In this document: piece after piece, positions 58,618 through 64,000 of the stretch
Layout of the letters: the number at the start of each line of letters is the position of its first letter
Position numbering within the stretch: the stretch's first letter is position 1
Assembly: GCA_963556495.2 (NCBI GenBank)
Contig: OY747716.1
Coordinates: 10,616,571-10,680,570 of the forward strand
DNA length: 64,000 nt
DNA from: Valencia hispanica
Taxonomy: Eukaryota; Chordata; Actinopteri; Cyprinodontiformes; Valenciidae
Direction of reading: 5' to 3'
The notes under the pieces: model-generated
Database searches by the model: none
Seen by the model: only the letters and a program-made list of their open reading frames with translations
Told to the model about the DNA's origin: nothing
Program-made: the position numbers and the translations under genes

Positions 58618-58861
58618 ATTATGAATATTTATCAGAGGCGTCCACCTGACCTTTTAGAGTCATCATATGGGCGGGGAAAGGTTTTCCCCCAGGTGCGCCA
58701 ACTTTAGAGTTGATTCTGATTTATAAATGGAAGCAGTTGTAGGATGTGTGTGTGCACTGTTATATAAATCGGAACGTTTTTGTGCGCCGCACTTCCATTT
58801 TTGCGTACGTACAATTGCCGGTAGTGTGCTTTCCTACGCAATGTTTTATAAATGAGGCCCC

Positions 58862-60194
58862 AGGTCGTTGTAACCCAGGTTGACGCTAAACTAAGTCATT
58901 TGGATTGTATTTCACAGAAAACCATGAGAAGGGATTTTAAAAGTAAAGAGTAGTTTTAATAGTTGCTTTAATTCATTGGTACTACATAATCAACTTTACT
59001 AAGTAAGTAAAAATACAAACAGATTGACAACTGACAACAAAATAATGGTCTAGGCAAATGCAACAGATTTTTACATACAAAAACACCAGCTAAATAAAAC
59101 AAAACAACTAGACTGTGATCGGGATCACCCATATAGTCTAATCACTTGTTCATAGATTTCCTGAAAACTTCACCAAAATCCATCTATACCATGGCTAGCA
59201 GATAGACAGACAAACAAACCCTTGCCAAAACATAACCTCCTTGGCGGAGGGAATAATAAGACAACGTATTATAATCCACAACAATTAGACTTAATGCCGT
59301 TTTGATTCTTAATATTCACAGTGGAAAAAGAAAAGATTATTATCTCTTATCACAAACTATTTGCAGATTCAGTTCAATTAAATTTTTTTGATATATTCAC
59401 AAAATTATCTCTTAAGACACCTTTCAAATTAAAACAACAACAGTCAATTCTACCAAAACAGACTAATTCCAAGTCAAGTACATACATCCAAATCATTCCA
59501 AGGTGTCAAACAATGCAGTCAAGTTCAGCATAATAAACATAACAAAAAACACAGAAAAAAATCAACTACAATAACAATCTATTTACAGATACAAACATAT
59601 TCATGATGTTTACATTTATCAACTATAACTATTCTTGGACATGCGAATGCAAAATGAGTGCATCGATATGGCAGGCGTGACAATGTCATTTTCTGGATGA
59701 TATCTTAATGCTTTAATTTTTAAAAGTTTGCATCAACTTGTTCCGATCTAAATAGCATTTCGGAATGAATCACTTTAAGAGTTTCCTGCTATTCCTGAGG
59801 AGGAATGGTATTATTTTGTCAGTGGTGACTCCTACTGTTTAGCAACAGACTGCAATGAGTGTGCCAAAACAAAAAATTGAACAGGGTTTTTAGGACTTCA
59901 TGCAGTCCAGCTCGTGTTGCTAATATTCCTGAAGAATCTCATCATTGTTTGACAAGTGGTTTAAATGTGCAAAGGATAAAAACAGGCTACAACCGTTAAT
60001 GTGAAACATATCCTAAACAATTCAAATGAAAAAAACTGAAACCAATCTGTCAGGGTTGAATGGTATATTAATAAGTAAACATTATATTTCTTCTGGATTA
60101 TGCAATTCTTGTGTTGGTTTAGCTGTCTTTTTGGATGGTAATGCTGAAACTAGAACTTCTTGAAGGTTTTGGCTTAAAACTGACAAATGTAAGG
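58862..60194. repeat. AT-rich spacer with family C copy 2
   Basis: At 59130-59256 the family C retroposon end recurs: TTTCCTGAAAACTTCACCAAAATCC, then AGACAGACAAACAAACCC and CCTCCTTGGCGGAGG. The rest of the stretch is AT-rich with no gene recognised. Confidence 0.55.
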
Positions 60195-60430
60195 GGTAGG
60201 CTACTTTGGCTCGGTGAGTGAACAGGTGGCTTGTGATTGGATGGCTGTAGGTTTGATTCCAGCATCCACATGTCGATGTGCCCCTGGGCAAGGCTCTTAA
60301 TCCCAAATTGTCCACCAATCTCTGTATCAGTGTATAAATGAGCATAAAAGAGTGCAAATGGGTGAAATTGGCTCCAGTGTAAAGCACTTTGAGTGGTCAG
60401 AACGACTAGAAAAGGCTTTATAAGTTCAGT
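60195..60430 (+). repeat. tRNA-derived SINE
   Basis: The head carries an A-box-like TGGCTCGGTGAG (60207-60218) and a B-box-like GGTTTGATTCC (60250-60260), spaced as in a tRNA gene. The body has CCTGGGCAAGGCTCTTAATCC and CAAATTGTCCACC. The tail has GTAAAGCACTTTGAGTGGTC, AGACTAGAAAAGGCTTTATA-like. This is the typical layout of a common teleost SINE. It is diverged and lies about 720 bp downstream of the receptor gene, in the reverse orientation. Confidence 0.8.
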
Positions 60431-61155
60431 TCATTTACAATTTAGAATTGTTCATGATTTCATCCACCTTGGCAAAAACTCTGAGGAAAGTGACCCCAGA
60501 TCATGATGCTTCTACCACCATACTTCACTGTGGTTATGACATTCTTTCAGTAGTGTGTTGTTGTTTTCAGGCAAAACTTACATATTTTAAATGGGGCCTA
60601 AAGTTCAAATTTGGTTTAATCAGACATTAGCTTTCTTTCAAAACATTTTTAGCAAATTACGGCTAAACCTGTTTTAAATTAAAGAAAAACAATGTGGAGG
60701 GTCAATTCACCCAACAGCCATGTCTTTGGACTGTGGTAGGAAGCCAGAGTATGAGCTGATAAACCACACATGCACGGGGAGAAAATGCAAACTCCATGAA
60801 GAAAGACCCCAGGCAGAGACTTCTCTGGAGGTATTTTGTAAGGTTCCACATCATACCTGCACTCTTGAAGACGGCATATGGGTGTTGCAAGGGCACAGTG
60901 TTAGGAACTTTATATTCCAACAGAAAGCATGTGAGTTAATTAACATGGTCGTGCAGATTTACGACCATTTTCAATAAACCCCAGTAGTTTTTTCTGAGAG
61001 GTATGAACCAAAATTTAAGGAAAGTTTTAGCCTTACAAATTTATTGTCTGAAGACTAAAACACATCAAAATAATATTGTTGGAGCTAAGGAAAGGAATTT
61101 TTTTTTGTCTTCATTGACTTTCTGAAACTTTTTTTTTCATCGCCATATACATTTT
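60431..61155. other. Spacer and probable 3' UTR of the receptor gene
   Basis: On minus, AATAAA lies at 61040-61045, about 110 bp beyond the receptor stop codon. It could be its poly(A) signal. A decayed Tc1-like scrap is possible near 60470-60620 (CCACCTTGGCAAA...CCAGATCATGATGCTTCTACC). Confidence 0.4.
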
Positions 61156-62068
61156 TCAAAAATTATGTAAGCCCTGTCTCAATAAACTCGAGTTTTGCCG
61201 TCCGTCACTTCGCTCATTCGAAGTCACTTTTGTAGACATGTTGGTTTTGCTGATTTCAGGAGCAGAAATGTACTTCTTCAAGCTCGGGAAACGTTTTACC
61301 ACAAGATGTCTAAAGTAGTTCTGGAATTTTCTCCCTACGAAGGTGTAAAAGATGGGGCTGATGCAGAAGTAAAAGTACGCCATATTACGAGTGATGTGAA
61401 GGGCGTAACCAAGTTTATTTTTAGTGTCACAGGAAGGGTTTTTATTACGAAGGAGTTCTATGATGTTAAAAGGAGTCCAGCAGATAAAAAATAAGAGTAC
61501 GATGACGAAGATTAGCCTGACTGTCTTGAATTTAGTAGTTATCTTGGATGAAATGACTGTGATTGTGATCCTAATGTAACAGTAGATAATAACAACAAGA
61601 GGGAGGATTAAGAAAAGGAAAAGCTGAATATAAAATCCAGCAGTTCTCAGCTTCATCACATCAATACCATCAATATCAGCGGGAAACTCATCACAGTAAA
61701 TTGTGTTTTCGACATACCCAATCCTAAAAGTGTTGTGGAGGAGCATCGGCCCGATGCATGCCAAGCCACTCACCAGCCACACTACTGCACATGAAATGAC
61801 TGCATATCTCTGATTCCTCATCTTTGCTGCAGGCAGTGAATACACAACAGCAAGGTGTCGGTCAAACGTCAGCAGAGTTAAAAAGAAGACAGAACTGTAA
61901 AAGCCCATATAGTAGGCACTGAAGACGATCTTGCACATAGCTGAGCCAAAAATCCAGTTAGAGAGCTGCATGTAGACGCCGAGAAAAGGAAGGCTGCTTG
62001 TGAAGATCAGGCAGGACGCCACCAAGTTCACCAGCAAGATGTTGGTCACAGTGGTCAGCCTCTCAAAC
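61156..62068 (-). CDS. xcr1: Chemokine receptor, XCR1-like, main exon (5' part missing)
   Basis: Seven-transmembrane class A receptor at the cell surface, expected to bind a chemokine and signal through Gi. The exon starts at 62068 after an acceptor (TATCTTCCAG). It reads FERLTTVTNILLVNLVASC, so TM2 to the C-terminus are here; the N-terminus and TM1 must be on an upstream exon. Seen in order, counting from TNILLV as residue 2: C39 before TM3 and C119 in the second outer loop (disulfide), DRH at 63-65 in place of DRY, SLPAAKMRNQRYA after it, TVRLIFVIVLLFFICWTPFN (TM6, CWxP), and ISPIFYTFVGRKFQ, where NPxxY is SPxxY. The tail is about 55 residues with many Ser/Thr. Of the chemokine receptors I know, teleost XC receptor 1-like proteins fit best; another CCR-like member is possible. 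The frame is intact. Confidence 0.8.
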
Positions 62069-62078
62069 CTGGAAGATA
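62069..62078 (-). other. Splice acceptor of the XCR1-like exon
   Basis: On minus, a CATACCCAACTATCTTCCAG tract immediately precedes the exon; AG at 62069-62070. It shows the gene is split inside or just after TM1. An upstream coding exon with a TM1 pattern was not found up to the window end. Confidence 0.7.
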
Positions 62079-63396
62079 GTTGGGTATGAAAGAATTAATC
62101 AGGTAAAATCAAGACATTATATGTTGGTGAAACAATAAAAAAACAGATCTATTAACCCATATTCTAATGAAGTCATTACAATTAGGTAATAATAAAGAGG
62201 CAGCAAGATTAAGGTTACACATTGCATTTAGATGGCTGAAGACTAGTTTATACTTCTTCATCGGGGGGGGGTGCAGAAACAGACAGCGTCATCATCTATC
62301 GAAGCAAGCGCTCTGCGACAGGCCAACAGAGGGTGATGGAGATATGCCCCGTTTTTTAAATGTCTAATAAAAACTACAAAGAGTACAAGCCTGTGATTGC
62401 TCAGCAAGCCACTTCTTTAAAGTTTGCCAACAGCACTCCCAATTTGCTACGCCCCCTGTTGTTGTTTTTTTGTCTTTGGAAACCAAGCAGACTGCATCAA
62501 GTCATTCATTCTCGGTAAAGTCAGGGATCAAAGTGAACAAAAATACGTTTTTTGTAATGAGATTTAAAATCAAACTGTACTTGCAGTAACTTTTCCAACA
62601 AAATGTTCTCAGATAGCATAAAAATGGATATAATAAAATATAAAATTAATTTAATTAAAAAATAACATACAACAGTTATATTTTATTTTTAGGGAACTCA
62701 ACTTTTTAGGGAATCAATACTTTGGCTTTCTGCCAAAGTCAAGATAACCTGGGATATGAAATTAATATTTTAAAGTGCCCCACTGTCTGTGTCAACAGTG
62801 GTAACAAGTTCATTGTGGTTAAGCTGTTACCTGAGCCAGCTGATAGGATTTGTTGCATGAGTTATACAGGTGAGGTGGGAGGCACTACAGCGCACTGCTA
62901 GTCTAATGGTTTAATCACCGCTGCAGAGTTCTCTTTTCCCGAAGAGCTGCAGTTTCTAACGCCGGAATGTATCTTGGTTTCATGTGCTCTATTTTTATTT
63001 GACCTTTTATACACTGTATGTTAACTGAAAACAAAAGCTGATATTAGAGAAATAACTTTATTTTAGTATTTATGTGGGATATTTTGGTGGTGGCGGTGCC
63101 CCTTTTGCAGCTTCCTGCTGCTGCTGTTTCTGCAAAACAATTCAAACGTCACTGACTAATTCCTGAAAGAAACATTTTTAACACACATTATTAGTCGGAC
63201 ATCCAGTCTGCTTATACTTTATTGATACGATAAGAGAACAGCACCAACAAGGGTACCTAAGTCGCCTGATTAATATCTGTGGTAGCTAATACCAACCACG
63301 ACGGTGCCAGAAGTTGATAACCAGTTACAATGAAAAAATGTTGCTCTCTGTTGGCATGCCTTTTGTGCCATATCAAATGTTCCGTACCACCAATTA
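62079..63396. other. Probable intron or upstream region of the receptor, unassigned
   Basis: No exon with a TM1-like hydrophobic frame was seen on minus. A G-run (62264-62272) and AT-rich stretches are present. Otherwise nothing recognised. Confidence 0.4.
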
Positions 63397-63397
63397 A

Positions 63398-63503
63398 ACG
63401 CCATATATATACGCCATATATATACGCCATATATATACGCCATATATATATATATATATATATATATCTATATATATCTATATATAGATATATATATATA
63501 TAA

Positions 63504-63561
<58 letters not shown>
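63398..63561. repeat. Compound microsatellite: ACGCCATATATAT, TA, GA
   Basis: Four units of a 13-14 bp repeat (ACGCCATATATAT, 63398-63450) grade into (TA)n with TATC interruptions (to about 63504), then (GA)n of about 56 bp. Confidence 0.95.
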
Positions 63562-63565
<4 letters not shown>

Positions 63566-63664
63566 GACAAAGTCCTGATAGCGAATAAGGGTTAGAGGGG
63601 AAAGAAGAAGTTAGCTGATAAGTGGATGCATACTTACCAGCTGGAGGATAGACAAGGTAACTAA

Positions 63665-64000
63665 AATGTTGTTCTTAGGAACTTGATGCTTGAAATCAGT
63701 TTCCTGCTCATGGGACCAGCTGAGGAGGAGATCCATACTGGTGGGCCAGAGGAGATGCCAGGCACATCTAATTCATTTGACTCTTTGGAAGAGGAAAGTT
63801 TGGATGATGGAGACAGTGCATGGGAGATGAACAGATCGACAGACTATGAGAGTCAGGTTTCTTTAGATCAAGAAGCATCTGGTCTGTGCTTATCAAGCCA
63901 GAATCCAATAACGCCACACAATGAGACAGAACTCTCAGGTGAACATCCTGAGGCCCTTGTGATAGAAGAGGAGTTATTACTGTATTCGCACTGCTCAGTG
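63665..64000 (+). CDS. Open frame running off the window; possible 5' exon of an unknown acidic protein
   Basis: The frame is open from 63665 to the last base. Candidate starts are ATG at 63686 (MLEISFLLMGPAEEEIH) and ATG at 63710 (MGPAEEEIHTGGPEEMPGTS); the second gives 97 codons to the window end. An acceptor-like TTGTTCTTAG lies at 63669-63678, so this may be an internal exon. The product is very acidic and Ser/Glu-rich (FDSLEEESLDDGDSAWEMN), hence probably disordered. I recognise no domain. The absence of stops over 112 codons in AT-moderate DNA and the natural codon mix support coding, but the evidence is modest. It would be transcribed away from the receptor gene. Confidence 0.45.

Larger units (their letters stand above)
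56085..58861. mobile_element. Two-gene PIF/Harbinger transposon, 2.78 kb
   Basis: The tips are GGGGCCTCATTTAAAAAG on the left and GGGGCCTCATTTATAAAACA (reverse complement) on the right. ACGTACG-type subterminal motifs lie near both ends (56107-56115, 58803-58811). Inside are two convergent genes: a DDE nuclease on + (56742-57832) and a Myb/SANT-like protein on - (57862-58617). This is the complete gene set of the superfamily. A matching 3-bp target duplication was not found (flanks cca and agg). Each gene is broken in two places, so the copy is probably inactive, but it is the least decayed DNA transposon in the window. Confidence 0.9.

Noticed and set aside
60195..60270. Functional tRNA gene
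   Set aside because: A- and B-box-like motifs are present, but the segment does not fold as a tRNA by eye and continues into a SINE body and tail.
62079..63660. Search for the first exon of the XCR1-like receptor on minus
   Set aside because: No frame with a TM1-like hydrophobic stretch and a following GT donor could be found; a possible donor near 63640 has no suitable frame.

Overview
The window is vertebrate nuclear DNA, most probably from a teleost fish. The evidence is the mix of repeats: L2-clade LINEs with the fish-type 3' end (short pentamer tails after a conserved stem-loop), RTE/Rex3-like LINE pieces, Tc1/mariner relics, hAT and PIF/Harbinger DNA transposons, a tRNA-derived SINE with the fish-type 3' end, and long TA, TATC and GA microsatellites. 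There are also spliced exons with GT-AG introns and a teleost-type chemokine receptor. I see no bacterial, plasmid or CRISPR feature. The window is gene-poor; most of what can be identified is mobile DNA.

Layout. 0-5 kb: a 1.08-kb near-perfect foldback element (507-1585) and a 769-bp hAT-type element with an 8-bp target duplication (2433-3201). 5-12 kb: two L2 LINE copies on +, an antisense piece of a GC-rich repeat called family A here, and a candidate LTR. 12.7-14 kb: a hAT element with a LINE 3' end nested in it. 15-18 kb: a candidate LTR and a Rex3-like LINE fragment. 18.8-25.4 kb: a Tc1 transposase fragment cut by family A, then L2 and family A copies on the minus strand. 25.4-27.7 kb: a minisatellite and a 1.72-kb hAT element with an 8-bp target duplication and a transposase N-terminus. 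28.8-33.7 kb: an almost full-length L2/CR1-type LINE on minus, with broken ORF1 (esterase type) and ORF2. 34-38 kb: Tc1 relics, a (TATC)52 array, and a Harbinger-like element carrying a MADF exon. 38-43.3 kb: two family A copies, one with a poly(A) tail and one flanked by unusually long direct repeats. 44-50 kb: relics, a palindromic MITE, a two-exon gene fragment and an ACAGTAA-rich repeat block. 52.7-59 kb: a decayed Harbinger transposase, a solo LTR with a 5-bp duplication, and a nearly intact two-gene Harbinger element (56085-58861). 59-64 kb: a tRNA-derived SINE, then the two host gene candidates.

Host genes. The best supported is the main exon of a class A chemokine receptor (minus, 61156-62068), most like teleost XC receptor 1. 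At the right edge an acidic reading frame on + (63665-64000) stays open to the last base and may be the 5' part of another gene. A third candidate, a two-exon fragment at 48587-49151, carries an in-frame stop.

The Harbinger element holds the two genes its family is known to use together: a DDE nuclease on + and a Myb/SANT-like DNA-binding partner on -. Each carries one nonsense change and one frameshift, so this copy is probably inactive but young. All function calls rest on recognising motifs by eye; no database search was possible.
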